DNA of 64,000 bases from assembly GCA_963845425.1 (NCBI GenBank), contig CAWJSC010000017.1:310001-374000 (forward strand), written 5' to 3'. Shown here in pieces: positions 1-8,697 of the stretch (the stretch's first letter is position 1; every line of letters starts with the position of its first letter). The notes beneath the pieces were generated by a model that was given only the letters and a program-made list of their open reading frames with translations, had not been told where the DNA came from and made no database searches. The DNA is from DATDAH01 sp963845425 (GTDB lineage Bacteria; Actinomycetota; Acidimicrobiia; Acidimicrobiales; DATDAH01). The position numbers were made by a program, and so were the translations under genes.

Positions 1-729
1 GGCGTCCAGTACCGCCACATCGTCGTCGCCCCCGAGTCCTGGGCCGACGCCGAGTGCGTCCCGCCCCACGACCTGAGCGACAAGCCGATCGTGCTGCCCG
101 AGGGACCCGCCGCGGGGAAGCTGATCGAGGTGATGGACGCCTCCCGGGCCGTCCTGCAGCGGTTCGACCTCGCCGCCAACCAGGTCTGGCTCTGGGGCCA
201 GGGCCACCAGCCCCAGCTCCCCTCGTTCCGGGAGCGCCACGGCGTGGCCGCCGGGATGGTCACCGCCGTCGACCTGGTCCGTGGCCTCGGTGTCCTCACC
301 GCCATGCAGGTGGTCGACATCCCTGGCGCCACGGGCTGGTACGACACCGACTACGAGGGCAAGCGGGACGCCGCCCTCACGGCGCTGGCCGAAGGCGCCG
401 ACCTCTTCGTCGTCCACGTCGAGGCCACCGACGAGGCCGGCCACGCGGGCGATGTCGAGGAGAAGGTCAAGGCCCTGGAGAACTGGGACCGCCGCATCCT
501 CCCCGGCCTGATCGAGGGACTCGCCGCCATGGGTCCCTGGCGGCTGCTCCTGCTGCCCGACCATGCCACGCCGGTGGACCTCAAGACCCACACCAGCGGC
601 CCGGTGCCCTACCTGCTGGTCGACTCCGCGGTCGACGGCCCTGGCGGCTCCTACACCGAACCCGGCGTGGCCGACGCCGTCATCGTCCCCGGTCACCAGC
701 TCGTGGACCGCCTGCTGGGCCACGGCTGA
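1..729 (+). CDS. apgM: 2,3-bisphosphoglycerate-independent phosphoglycerate mutase, archaeal type (3' part)
   Basis: The gene enters from the left edge, so only the last 242 codons are present. It interconverts 3- and 2-phosphoglycerate in glycolysis, in the cytoplasm. The visible part has alkaline-phosphatase-superfamily metal motifs: HVEATDEAGH (about bases 415-445) and LLPDHATPVDLKTHTSGPVP (about 550-608). The segment PPHDLSDK near the left edge is also typical of ApgM. The protein ends LLGHG-TGA. It converges on the ABC permease gene; the 293-bp gap holds a large palindromic element. The family assignment is firm. The start and the N-terminal catalytic Ser/Thr lie outside the window. Confidence 0.9.
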   Translation, partial: GVQYRHIVVAPESWADAECVPPHDLSDKPIVLPEGPAAGKLIEVMDASRAVLQRFDLAANQVWLWGQGHQPQLPSFRERHGVAAGMVTAVDLVRGLGVLTAMQVVDIPGATGWYDTDYEGKRDAALTALAEGADLFVVHVEATDEAGHAGDVEEKVKALENWDRRILPGLIEGLAAMGPWRLLLLPDHATPVDLKTHTSGPVPYLLVDSAVDGPGGSYTEPGVADAVIVPGHQLVDRLLGHG

Positions 730-739
730 GCGAACCGAA

Positions 740-1012
740 AACCGAGGCAATGACGGGGGCGTGGGGTCGGGCCGCTCGTCGTCCTGAGCGGGATCGACGT
801 CGATCGCCACCTTCCCCGGCCGGGCGAGTTGCCCTCGAGGCAATACCTGTCGGAATCCGACAGGTATTGCCTCGAGAGTTGTCGGCGAAGGGTGCTCGGG
901 CCGGATTCGGGTCGCCCTGTGTGGGAATCAGCCGGCGTGGGGCCCGCTGATCGCTCGAGTGCCCACGACGACCGGTAGCTCGTCCCCACGCCCCCGTGGT
1001 TGCCGCGTTGTC
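740..1012. repeat. MITE-like palindromic element A
   Basis: This fills the gap between two convergent genes. The outer ends are inverted copies: CGGGGGCGTGGGG at 754-766 and its complement at 984-996, with weaker matching for about 17 bases further inward. Near the middle lies a 43-bp perfect hairpin (834-876). The same ends flank hairpins at 40186-40469 and 45640-45915, and one end is seen near 23535. No open frame or transposase gene is present. It could be a MITE, a REP/BIME-like element or a bidirectional terminator; I cannot separate these from one genome window. Confidence 0.65.
834..876. repeat. Perfect hairpin, GAGGCAATA type
   Basis: Two 21-base arms (834-854 and 856-876) are exact reverse complements around one base, A855. 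The pattern is GAGGCAATA, six variable bases (CCTGTC), GGAATCC, their complement, TATTGCCTC. A second copy at 45775-45813 has GGGGGC in the variable part with the matching complement, so pairing is kept while sequence changes. There is no T-run on either side, so it is not a standard intrinsic terminator. Confidence 0.85.
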
Positions 1013-1022
1013 GTTACTCGAC

Positions 1023-1814
1023 CTACGAGAACCGGGTCACGTAGCCGCGGTGGCGGAAGGTGCGGAGCATGGAGGTCACGTAGAGGACACCGAGGCCGGC
1101 GAGGACGATGGTGCCCGCCAGGGCATAGGCCAGCTGGTCCCAGGGCAGCGGCTGGCCGTCGATGACGGTTCGGGCGGCGGCGAAGACGTGGGTGGTGGGC
1201 AGGACCCGGGCGATGGGCTGCAGGACCGGGGGTAGGGCCTCCACGGGGTAGAAGACGCCCGACAGGGGCATCACCACGAAGAGGATCCCCCAGGCCAGGA
1301 CCTCCGCGCTCTGCCCGAAGCGCAGCACGAGGCCGACGACGAAGAGCGAGATCGACCAGCCCGCCAGCAGGAGCAGCAGGCCGATCGGGATCAGGGCCCA
1401 GCCCACCGAGGTGATCGAGAAGGCGAAGAACGCGAATGCCGCCAATGCCACGACGGTCATGGCCACGGTGAGCTTGGCCAAGCCGAACAGGGCCACGCCG
1501 GCGGCGTACTCCAGCTCGGTCAGCGGCGTGGCCAGCAGGTTGAGCAGGTTGCGGGACCACGTCTCCTCGAGGAAGCCGGTCGAGGCCGCGATCTGGCTTT
1601 GGTACAGGACGTGGAAGAGCAGGATCCCGGCCAGCAGGTAGGTCACGCCCGCCTGCTCCGCATCCGAACTCTGGTCGGCGATGAACACGCCGAGGGAGCC
1701 CCACAGCAGCACGTCGACCACCGGCCAGATGAAGACGTCGAACCAGCGGTGGGGGCTGCGCATCAGCACGTAGGCGTGGCGCCGCGACACGGCCGTGACC
1801 CGGCGGGCGTTCAC
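1023..1814 (-). CDS. ABC-2 type transporter permease
   Basis: A 263-residue membrane protein with about six hydrophobic segments, of the ABC-2 (NodJ/DrrB-like) exporter permease family. It has the family's cytoplasmic N-terminus, a Gly/Pro-rich turn before the last helices (PLSGVFYPVEALPPVLQPIA) and a TTHVF-like motif. It would form the membrane channel for the ATPase encoded just upstream. Its GTG start overlaps the ATPase stop by four bases (GTGA, 1811-1814), so the pair is probably translationally coupled. The substrate is unknown; drugs, lipids or polysaccharide precursors are all possible for this family. Confidence 0.85.
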   Translation of the reverse strand: MNARRVTAVSRRHAYVLMRSPHRWFDVFIWPVVDVLLWGSLGVFIADQSSDAEQAGVTYLLAGILLFHVLYQSQIAASTGFLEETWSRNLLNLLATPLTELEYAAGVALFGLAKLTVAMTVVALAAFAFFAFSITSVGWALIPIGLLLLLAGWSISLFVVGLVLRFGQSAEVLAWGILFVVMPLSGVFYPVEALPPVLQPIARVLPTTHVFAAARTVIDGQPLPWDQLAYALAGTIVLAGLGVLYVTSMLRTFRHRGYVTRFS

Positions 1815-2575
1815 GACGCCTCCTCGGCCGGGCGGCCCCGGGCCTGTCCGGCGGCGAGGTGGAGGAAGACGTCCTCCAAGGACTCGTGGCCGTGCTCGTC
1901 GAGGATGTCGGCCGGGGTCCCGTCGTGCACCACCCGGCCGTGCTGGAGGAAGACGACCCGCTCACACAGGCGCTCGACCTCGTTCATGTCGTGGCTGGTG
2001 ACCAGCAGGGTCGTGCCGTCCTCAGCGTTCAGTGCCTCGAGGGCGGTGCGGACCCGGAGGGCGACATCGGGGTCGAGCGAGGCGGTCGGCTCGTCGAGCA
2101 CGAGCAGGGACGGCCGGTGGAGCACCGCTTTGGCGATGCCGATGATCGTGCGCTGGCCCGAGGACAGCTCCACGCACATCTGGTCGGCCAGGTGGGCCAC
2201 GGCGAAGCGCTCGAGGGCCCCGGCTACGGCGTCCTCCCCGGCGGGGGCACCGCACAGGTCGGCGAAGATCCGCAGGACCTCCCGCACCCGCAGTCGGTCG
2301 GGCAGCGGGAGATACCCCGCGGCGAACCCCACGTGCTCCATGGCCCGGCTCCGGGCCTTGGGCAGGCGGTGGCCGAAGATCTCGACCGAGCCCTCGTCGG
2401 GGGTGATGGTGCCGAGGCACATCAGCAGCGTGGTGGTCTTGCCCGCCCCGTTCGGCCCGAGCAGGGCCACCCGCTCGCCGGGGCGCACCTCGAGGTCCAC
2501 CCCGTCCACGGCGCGCGTCGAACGGAAGCTCTTCACCAGCCCCTCGGCGCGCAAGGCGGGCGGGGCGGCGTCCAT
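1811..2575 (-). CDS. ABC transporter ATP-binding protein
   Basis: A 254-residue nucleotide-binding subunit that powers the downstream permease. It shows Walker A GPNGAGKTT, signature LSSGQ, Walker B LLVLDEP and the H-loop TSHD, in the expected order. The family is the ABC-2 exporter ATPase group (CcmA/DrrA-like). I chose ATG at 2575 because CAGACT lies exactly six bases upstream, matching the leaderless pattern seen across the window. In-frame ATG 2593 and GTG 2599 are alternatives that would add six or eight residues. Confidence 0.85.
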   Translation of the reverse strand: MDAAPPALRAEGLVKSFRSTRAVDGVDLEVRPGERVALLGPNGAGKTTTLLMCLGTITPDEGSVEIFGHRLPKARSRAMEHVGFAAGYLPLPDRLRVREVLRIFADLCGAPAGEDAVAGALERFAVAHLADQMCVELSSGQRTIIGIAKAVLHRPSLLVLDEPTASLDPDVALRVRTALEALNAEDGTTLLVTSHDMNEVERLCERVVFLQHGRVVHDGTPADILDEHGHESLEDVFLHLAAGQARGRPAEEAS

Positions 2576-2581
2576 GACTGC

Positions 2582-2587
2582 AGTCTG
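2582..2587 (-). promoter_or_regulatory. -10 element, leaderless, for the ABC operon
   Basis: CAGACT on the minus strand, six bases before the ATG at 2575. The same hexamer and spacing precede the genes starting at 41323 and 43318 (minus). No Shine-Dalgarno sequence is present. Confidence 0.4.
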
Positions 2588-2718
2588 GGGCATGTCCACC
2601 GGTGACGCTCACTGATTTGGCGATCGTCGGTCGTGCCACCGCCCGTCGGGGCGGACCGCCGGCGGCCCGCCCCGGGTCCGATGCCGGGGCCATGGGGTCG
2701 ACCGTGCGTGGGGGATGG

Positions 2719-2747
2719 TTGTTCCGTCGAACGCGTGTCGGTACGCT
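2719..2747 (+). promoter_or_regulatory. Candidate sigma70-type promoter for rho
   Basis: TTGTTC (2719-2724), 17-base spacer, TACGCT (2742-2747). It would give a leader of nearly 190 bases before the TTG start of rho. A long leader fits the Rho-dependent autoregulation known in other bacteria, but nothing in the sequence proves that here. Confidence 0.35.
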
Positions 2748-2942
2748 GGTCCATGTCGCTACCGGCGGCACCCACCGAATGCTCCGATGAACCCGTCTGC
2801 GGGATCCGGGGTGGGTGGCCCTCCGATTTCCCCCTCGGCTTCCCGTGTCGGGCGCTCGGAGGACGGTGACGGCAGTTCGGAACTCCGAGAGGCCGCGCTC
2901 GCGGCTGACGGTGCAATCCACCGGTCGAACGAGGTTTCCAAT

Positions 2943-4820
2943 TTGAGCATCGCCACTGGCGAGACCGACCGCTCAGCGCTCGAGTCCAAGGACCGCCAAC
3001 AGCTCGCCACCATCGCGCGGGCCCTGGGCGGCAAACCGACGGCTCGGACACGCAAGGACGAGTTGGTCGAGATGATCCTCGAACTGGCCGACGAGGGGGC
3101 GGGAGCCCCGGAACGAGATGGGGACACGATGAGTGACCAGACGACCGAGGACGCTCCGGCGACCACGGACACCAACGGATCACGGGACGCGGGGGACGCG
3201 TCCGTCGACACCGGGCGCGACGACGCCGGGGCCGGGAAGGCCGAGCGGGCCGACGGCGACCGGGACGACGCGCCCCGCTCCGGTCGTGGCAGCCGGCCCC
3301 GGGCCGAGCGGACCGACAAGGACGACGACCGAGCGGATGACGCCAAGGTCGAGGCCAAGGGCGGCGACCGCGGCGACAAGGACCGCGACCGCGGCGAGGC
3401 GAAGTCCGACGACGGCGAGAGCCGGTCCGAGCGCTCCGGCAACCGGGGCGGCGGCCGCAACGGCAGCGGCGACCGCGACCGGGGTGACCGCAACCAGAAC
3501 CGCGGCAACCAGGGTGGCGGCCAGCGCAACCAGAACCGTGGCAACCAGGGCGGCGGTGGCGGTGGGAACCAGAGCGATGACGCCGAGCCCGGCAACCGCA
3601 AGCGGCGCCGTCGGGGCCGCAACCAGGGCCGAGAGCAGGAAGAGGAGAACGTTCCCGTCGCCAACTGGGACGGCGAGCCCGTCGACGTGGCCGGTCTGCT
3701 CGACCTCCGCGACGAGGGCTACGGCTTCCTGCGCCTGAGCGGCGCCCTGCCCTCCCGGGACGACGTCTACGTCTCGGTCAAGCAGGTCCGCCAGTTCGGC
3801 ATGCGCAAGGGCGACCGGGTCACCGGCGCCAGCCGCCCGGCCAACCGCAACGAGAAGAACCCGGCCCTGCTGCGGGTGGACACGGTGAACGACATGGACC
3901 CGGAGAAGGCCAAGGCCCGCCCCCGGTTCGAGGACCTGACCCCCCTGTTCCCCGACGAGCGCCTGAAGCTCGAGGACGACGCCGATCCCGGCAACATGAC
4001 CGCCCGGATCATCGACCTCATCTCCCCGATCGGGAAGGGGCAGCGCGGCCTCATCGTGTCGCCGCCGAAGGCGGGCAAGACCACGATCATGAAGCAGATC
4101 GCCAGGTCGATCGAGACCAACAACCCGGAGGTCAAGCTCATCGTGCTGCTCGTGGACGAGCGGCCCGAAGAGGTGACCGACATGCGCAGGTGGGTGAAGG
4201 GCGAGGTCATCGCCTCGACCTTCGACCGTCCCGCCGACGAGCACACCTCGGTGGCCGAGCTGGCCATCGACCGGGCCAAGCGCATGGTCGAGATGGGCCA
4301 GGACGTGGTCATCATCCTGGACGGCATCACCCGCCTGTCCCGGGCGTACAACCTGGCGGCCCCGGCGACCGGGCGGATCATGTCCGGTGGTATCGACACG
4401 GGTGCGCTCTACCCCCCGAAGCGCTTCTTCGGTGCGGCCCGGAACCTGGAGGAGGGCGGCTCGCTCACCATCCTGGCCACGGCTCTGGTGGAGACCGGCT
4501 CCAAGATGGACGAGGTCATCTTCGAGGAGTTCAAGGGCACCGGCAACATGGAGCTGCGCCTCGACCGGAAGCTGGCCGAGAAGCGCATCTATCCCGCCAT
4601 CGACGTGGATGCCTCCTCCACCCGTCACGAGGAGCTCCTGTTCGAGCGCAAGCAGCTCCAGCAGGTCTGGAAGCTGCGCCGGGTACTCTCCGGTCTCGCC
4701 GACAGCGGCGGTGGCGGAACACAGGCCGGCCTCGAGCTGTTGATCGACAGGCTGAAGACCTTCAAGAACAACGACGAGTTCCTCGCCGAGGTGGCGAAGG
4801 GCCCGTCCATCGCCGGCTGA
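2943..4820 (+). CDS. rho: Transcription termination factor Rho
   Basis: The RNA-dependent ATPase helicase that ends transcription at Rho-dependent sites. About 625 residues. It opens with a Rho_N (SAP-like) segment (ESKDRQQLATIARALGG). Next comes a roughly 200-residue acidic/Arg-Gly-Asn-rich insertion with repeats such as NRGNQGGG, typical of actinobacterial Rho. A cold-shock-like RNA-binding domain and the ATPase core follow, with P-loop PKAGKTT near residue 379 and the Q-loop/R-loop region. I chose TTG 2943 because GAGG lies eight bases upstream; an in-frame ATG at 2787 would add 52 residues of poor coding character. The strong hairpins in this genome lack T-runs, which suits heavy use of Rho. 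Confidence 0.93.
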   Translation: MSIATGETDRSALESKDRQQLATIARALGGKPTARTRKDELVEMILELADEGAGAPERDGDTMSDQTTEDAPATTDTNGSRDAGDASVDTGRDDAGAGKAERADGDRDDAPRSGRGSRPRAERTDKDDDRADDAKVEAKGGDRGDKDRDRGEAKSDDGESRSERSGNRGGGRNGSGDRDRGDRNQNRGNQGGGQRNQNRGNQGGGGGGNQSDDAEPGNRKRRRRGRNQGREQEEENVPVANWDGEPVDVAGLLDLRDEGYGFLRLSGALPSRDDVYVSVKQVRQFGMRKGDRVTGASRPANRNEKNPALLRVDTVNDMDPEKAKARPRFEDLTPLFPDERLKLEDDADPGNMTARIIDLISPIGKGQRGLIVSPPKAGKTTIMKQIARSIETNNPEVKLIVLLVDERPEEVTDMRRWVKGEVIASTFDRPADEHTSVAELAIDRAKRMVEMGQDVVIILDGITRLSRAYNLAAPATGRIMSGGIDTGALYPPKRFFGAARNLEEGGSLTILATALVETGSKMDEVIFEEFKGTGNMELRLDRKLAEKRIYPAIDVDASSTRHEELLFERKQLQQVWKLRRVLSGLADSGGGGTQAGLELLIDRLKTFKNNDEFLAEVAKGPSIAG

Positions 4821-4857
4821 GGCCGGCATCGAGACACACGAAGACACGGAGACCGAC

Positions 4858-5091
4858 ATGCGCGCCGACATCCATCCCGAGTACACCGAGACCACCATCA
4901 CGTGCTCGTGCGGCAACACCTTCACCACCCGCTCGACGGCGGGCGACTCCCTCCACGTCGAGCTGTGCGGCGAGTGCCATCCCTTCTACACCGGCAAGCA
5001 GAAGCTCGTGGACTCCGGTGGTCGCATCGACCGCTTCGAGCGCCGCTACGGCCGCCGCAAGAACGCCCCCACGGGCCCCTCGGAGTCCTGA
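4858..5091 (+). CDS. rpmE: 50S ribosomal protein L31
   Basis: A 77-residue large-subunit ribosomal protein. It is the zinc-binding (C+) form: Cys16, Cys18, Cys37 and Cys40 form the metal site (CSCGN and CGEC). A Zur-regulated zinc-free paralogue would lack these. It sits 37 bases after rho, as in many actinobacteria. The stop codon overlaps the putative CTG start of the next gene. Confidence 0.95.
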   Translation: MRADIHPEYTETTITCSCGNTFTTRSTAGDSLHVELCGECHPFYTGKQKLVDSGGRIDRFERRYGRRKNAPTGPSES

Positions 5092-6107
5092 GCTCCAGCT
5101 CGACCCTCCCGCCGGAGCAGCGGGCGGCGCTCCACGCCGCCAAGCTGCGGGCGCTGCTCGCGGAGAACGTCGGCGAGACCGAACTGGAGGCCAGCCCGTT
5201 CCCCGGTGGCGCCGCGGCGCGGGCCGGCGCCCGGGGCTGGTTCCTGGCCGGCGACGAGCCCGCCCGGGCGCTGGGCCCGGCCCTGGCCTGGGCGGTGCGC
5301 CACGACGTGGAGGACCTGAGCGTCCTCGCGGAGGACGCCACCGACGTCCTGGCCCGTCGGGCCGCGCATTTCGAGCCGGTCCCGACGGTCTGGCTCGTCG
5401 ACGGTCACGGGCTGTGTGCGGTCACGGCCGTGCGGGCGCCGGATCCTCCGGACGCTCCGGCGCCGCTGACCGAGGAGTTCGCCCTCCTCCTCGCGGAGGC
5501 CGGCGCCGATGTCGTCGTCGAGCACGGCGTCGTGGCCGGTGAGGTCCTCGGCCTCGAGATCGCCCGGGTGGTCGTGGCCGAGGACGGCACCGCGGCCCTG
5601 GAGGTGGGCGTCGGGCGCCATGACCGCGAGGCCTTCACGATGGTCCACGGCGACCTCCCCACCCGCGACGCCCTGGCCCTGGTCGTCGCCACGGTGCGCC
5701 AGAACCGTCGGGCGGGCGCCGAGTCCCACCCCCTCAGCCGGCTCGCCCAGGAGCGCTGGGTCCGGGCCGTGTTGACCGAGCGACCCGACCTCGTGGGGGC
5801 GGCCCGTCTCGAGCCTGTCATGCCGTTGCTGCCCCGGGACTCGGTCAAGGACGTCGTCCCGGCCTGCCTGGTGGGCGAGGACCTGGAGGGCCTACCCCTC
5901 GTGGTCGCCTGCTCGGTGGGCATCGACCTCGACCTCGTCCCCACCGCGGCCGAGATCCGGGCCCATCACGCGCCGGGCGCCCGCCTCCTGCTGGCCGTGC
6001 CCGAGCGGGACGATCATCCCGTGACCCGCCGGATCGCCCGGCGACTGCGCGCGCCGGCCGAGATCGTCGTGCTCCCGGACGACTGGCGCTCCGCGGCCGT
6101 AGGTTGA
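5088..6107 (+). CDS. Conserved protein of unknown function between rpmE and prfA
   Basis: About 339 residues, no recognised family. It is Ala/Val/Glu-rich with no signal peptide or membrane segment. The middle looks like an alpha/beta fold (ADVVVEHGVVAGEVLGLEIARVV) and the end has a second one (GLPLVVACSVGIDLDLVPTAAEI). The phrase ELEASPFPGG near the N-terminus and repeated acidic/hydrophobic blocks suggest a genuine conserved protein. No ATG, GTG or TTG is available in frame between the rpmE region and residue 60. The likeliest start is CTG at 5088, overlapping the rpmE stop. Position suggests co-expression with the translation genes, nothing more. Confidence 0.7.
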   Translation: MSSSSTLPPEQRAALHAAKLRALLAENVGETELEASPFPGGAAARAGARGWFLAGDEPARALGPALAWAVRHDVEDLSVLAEDATDVLARRAAHFEPVPTVWLVDGHGLCAVTAVRAPDPPDAPAPLTEEFALLLAEAGADVVVEHGVVAGEVLGLEIARVVVAEDGTAALEVGVGRHDREAFTMVHGDLPTRDALALVVATVRQNRRAGAESHPLSRLAQERWVRAVLTERPDLVGAARLEPVMPLLPRDSVKDVVPACLVGEDLEGLPLVVACSVGIDLDLVPTAAEIRAHHAPGARLLLAVPERDDHPVTRRIARRLRAPAEIVVLPDDWRSAAVG

Positions 6108-6112
6108 TCCCC

Positions 6113-7177
6113 GTGCTGGAACGGCTGGGCGACTTCGAGCGGGAGTTCGACGACGTCGAGGCCCACCTCGCCGATCCGGACGTGTTCGCCGACCAGGAGC
6201 GCTACGTCACCCTGACCCGGCGGCACAAGGAGCTCGACGCCATCGTCACGACCGGACGGGCGCTGCGCCAGCACCAGGAGGACCTGGTCACAGCCCGGGA
6301 GATGCTCACCGACGCCTCCGGCGAGGACCGCGAGATGCTCCGGGTCGAAGTCGACGACGCCGAGGCGGCCATCGCCGAGCTGTCCGAGCAGTACCGCCTG
6401 CTCCTGCTGCCCAAGGACCCCAACGACGACAAGAACGTCATCGTCGAGGTGCGGGGCGCCGAGGGCGGGGAGGAGGCCAACCTCTTCGCCCGGGACCTGT
6501 TCGAGATGTACCGGGCCTTCGCCCAGCGGATGGGTTGGGGCTTCGAGCTGCTGGGCAGCCAGCCCTCCGACATGGGCGGGGTGAGCGAGGCGTCGTTCCG
6601 GCTGGTCGGTGACGGAGTCTGGAGCCGGCTCAAGCACGAGGGGGGCACCCATCGCGTGCAGCGGGTCCCCGTCACCGAGTCCCAGGGGCGGATCCACACC
6701 TCCTCGGCCACCGTCACCGTGCTACCCGAAGCCGAGGAGATCGACGTCCGGATCGACCCCAACGACCTGCAGATCGACGTCTACCGGTCGTCAGGCCCAG
6801 GCGGCCAGTCGGTCAACACCACGGACTCCGCCGTGCGCATCACCCACAAGCCCACCGGCCTCGTCGTCGCCATGCAGGACGAGAAGAGCCAGCTCCAGAA
6901 CCGGGCCCGCGCCCTGGTGGTCCTGCGCTCCCGACTGCTCAAGGCCGAGCAGGACGCCGCCGCGGCCGAGGCCTCGTCGGCCCGGCGCAGCCAGGTCGGC
7001 TCCGGGGGTCGGGCCGACAAGATCCGGACCTACAACGTCAAGGAGAACCGGCTCACCGACCACCGCATCGGCCTGACGATCTACAAGCTGGACAAGGTGC
7101 TGGCGGGGGAGCTGGACGAGGTCGTCGACGCGCTGGTGGCCGACGAGCGGGCGACGCAGTTGCAGGGTGACGGCTAG
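6113..7177 (+). CDS. prfA: Peptide chain release factor 1
   Basis: Class I release factor that reads UAA and UAG and triggers peptide release on the ribosome. 354 residues, normal length. The GGQ motif is at residues 230-232 (SSGPGGQSVN) and the codon-recognition tripeptide appears as PVT in RVPVTESQGRIHTS, the RF1 form. GTG 6113 gives the usual N-terminus (VLERLGDFE). A TTG at 6104 overlaps the previous stop and is a less likely start. The next gene, prmC-tsaC, methylates this GGQ glutamine, so the neighbours are functionally tied. Confidence 0.95.
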   Translation: MLERLGDFEREFDDVEAHLADPDVFADQERYVTLTRRHKELDAIVTTGRALRQHQEDLVTAREMLTDASGEDREMLRVEVDDAEAAIAELSEQYRLLLLPKDPNDDKNVIVEVRGAEGGEEANLFARDLFEMYRAFAQRMGWGFELLGSQPSDMGGVSEASFRLVGDGVWSRLKHEGGTHRVQRVPVTESQGRIHTSSATVTVLPEAEEIDVRIDPNDLQIDVYRSSGPGGQSVNTTDSAVRITHKPTGLVVAMQDEKSQLQNRARALVVLRSRLLKAEQDAAAAEASSARRSQVGSGGRADKIRTYNVKENRLTDHRIGLTIYKLDKVLAGELDEVVDALVADERATQLQGDG

Positions 7178-8648
7178 CGGCCTCACCTGGGCCTCGCTGC
7201 AGCGCGAGGTCAGGGGCCGGCTGCAGGCCGCGGGCCTGGCCACGGCGGCCCAGGAGGCGCTCTGGGTCTGTGAGGCGGCCTCGGGCCACGAGGGCGCGGA
7301 CCACCTGGCGCTAGCGGAGGGCATCCCGACGCACCGCACCGTGGCCGCGGTGGACCGCATGGTCGGGCGGCGCCTGACGGGGGAGCCGATCCAGTACGTG
7401 CTCGGGAGCTGGGCGTTCCGCCGCCTGGACCTCTTCGTCGACCGCCGGGTGCTGATCCCCCGGCCCGAGACCGAGGTCGTCGCCGGCCTCGCCATCGAGG
7501 AAGTCGACCGTCGCCGGGCGGAGCAGGGGAACCGGGTGGTGGTGGCCGACCTCGGCACCGGCTCAGGGGCGATCGGGCTCGCGGTGGCCACCGAACGCGA
7601 GTGGGTCGACGTGTGGCTGACCGACGCCTCGCCCGACGCCCTCGCCGTGGCCCGGGCCAACCTCGCGGGCCTCGGTCGGCCCGCGACCCGGGTGACCGTC
7701 GCCGAGGGCGAATGGTTCGCGGCCCTGCCCCACGACGCCCAGGGCACCCTCGACGTGATCGTCAGCAACCCGCCCTACATCGCGGAGCACGAGGAGCTGC
7801 CGGAGGCCGTCGTTGTCTGGGAGCCGTCGGCGGCCCTCGTCGCCGGGCCGGTCGGCACCGAGGACCTGGACCACCTGGTGGACGAGGCCCTGGCCTGGCT
7901 GGCGCCGGGGGGTGCGCTGGTCCTCGAGTTGGCACCGCACCAGGCGCAGGCGGTGGCGGCCCGCGCTCGGGACCGGGGCTACCACGAGGTCGAGGTGCAC
8001 CGCGACCTGGCCGGTCTCGACCGCGCTGTGGTGGCCCGGACTCGAGGCGCTATCGCGCAGGATCCGCAAGCTGTCGCCTCGAGGACAGCGGGGGAGGTGC
8101 TCGCCGGCGGGGGGTCGGTGTTGCTGCCGACCGACACCGTCTACGGCCTGGCCGTGCGGGCCGACCGGCCGGGCGCCGTCGACCACCTGGCCGCGCTCAA
8201 GGACCGCGCCGCCGAGCAGCCGGTGGCCGTCCTGGTGGCTTCGGTCCAGCAAGCCGAGGTCGTGGGCGTCCTACCCGACTGGGCCCGTCCGGTGATCGAG
8301 CGGTGGTGGCCGGGTCCCCTCACCCTGGTCCTTGCCCGCCGGCCCGGCCTTGCCTGGGACCTCGGCGACCCGCCCGACACCGTCGGTGTCCGCCTTCCCG
8401 ACCACGACCTGGTCCGCGCGCTGGCCGAGGTCGTCGGGCCCCTGGCCACCACCAGCGCCAACCGCCACGGCGAGCCCACGCCTCCGACCGCCGCCGAGGC
8501 CGTCGCCGCCCTCACGGGGGCGCCCGACCTCGTGGTGGACGGCGGACCCTGCGTCGGCCAGGCCTCCACCGTCGTCGATGCCACCGGCCCGGAGCCGGTG
8601 GTCCTGCGGCCGGGCCCGATCGCCATGTCCGACCTCGGCCCCGGCTGA
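7167..8648 (+). CDS. prmC-tsaC: Fused PrmC (RF N5-glutamine methyltransferase) and TsaC/Sua5 (threonylcarbamoyl-AMP synthase)
   Basis: One 493-codon frame joins two enzymes usually encoded side by side. Residues about 1-290 are PrmC: the SAM-binding DLGTGSGAIG begins at residue 128 and the catalytic NPPY is at 201-204. PrmC methylates the GGQ glutamine of release factors. Residues about 300-490 are a YrdC/Sua5 domain: PTDTVYGL begins at residue 321 and SANRHGEPTP follows. It makes threonylcarbamoyl-AMP for t6A37 tRNA modification. The linker is short. No stop or alternative frame lies between the domains. The GTG start overlaps prfA by 11 bases. Confidence 0.92.
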   Translation: MTASGLTWASLQREVRGRLQAAGLATAAQEALWVCEAASGHEGADHLALAEGIPTHRTVAAVDRMVGRRLTGEPIQYVLGSWAFRRLDLFVDRRVLIPRPETEVVAGLAIEEVDRRRAEQGNRVVVADLGTGSGAIGLAVATEREWVDVWLTDASPDALAVARANLAGLGRPATRVTVAEGEWFAALPHDAQGTLDVIVSNPPYIAEHEELPEAVVVWEPSAALVAGPVGTEDLDHLVDEALAWLAPGGALVLELAPHQAQAVAARARDRGYHEVEVHRDLAGLDRAVVARTRGAIAQDPQAVASRTAGEVLAGGGSVLLPTDTVYGLAVRADRPGAVDHLAALKDRAAEQPVAVLVASVQQAEVVGVLPDWARPVIERWWPGPLTLVLARRPGLAWDLGDPPDTVGVRLPDHDLVRALAEVVGPLATTSANRHGEPTPPTAAEAVAALTGAPDLVVDGGPCVGQASTVVDATGPEPVVLRPGPIAMSDLGPG

Positions 8649-8662
8649 ACCCGACGGTCGTC

Positions 8663-8668
8663 TACTGT
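8663..8668 (+). promoter_or_regulatory. Candidate -10 element
   Basis: TACTGT, 29 bases before the ATG at 8698. Transcription would start near 8675, leaving a roughly 23-base leader with GGGTCGGGGG before the start, so this gene would be leadered. Confidence 0.3.
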
Positions 8669-8697
8669 CGGGCCGTTCCGAGGGTCGGGGGTACCGG

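Noticed and set aside
834..876. Intrinsic (Rho-independent) terminator
   Set aside because: The stem is strong, but no T-run follows on either strand. The same holds for the other large hairpins. Rho-type or structural termination remains possible.
2787..2942. Longer N-terminus for Rho starting at ATG 2787
   Set aside because: The added segment lacks Rho homology, and TTG 2943 has GAGG at ideal spacing.
6104..6112. TTG 6104 as the prfA start
   Set aside because: It overlaps the preceding stop and adds three residues not seen in typical RF1; GTG 6113 gives the usual N-terminus.
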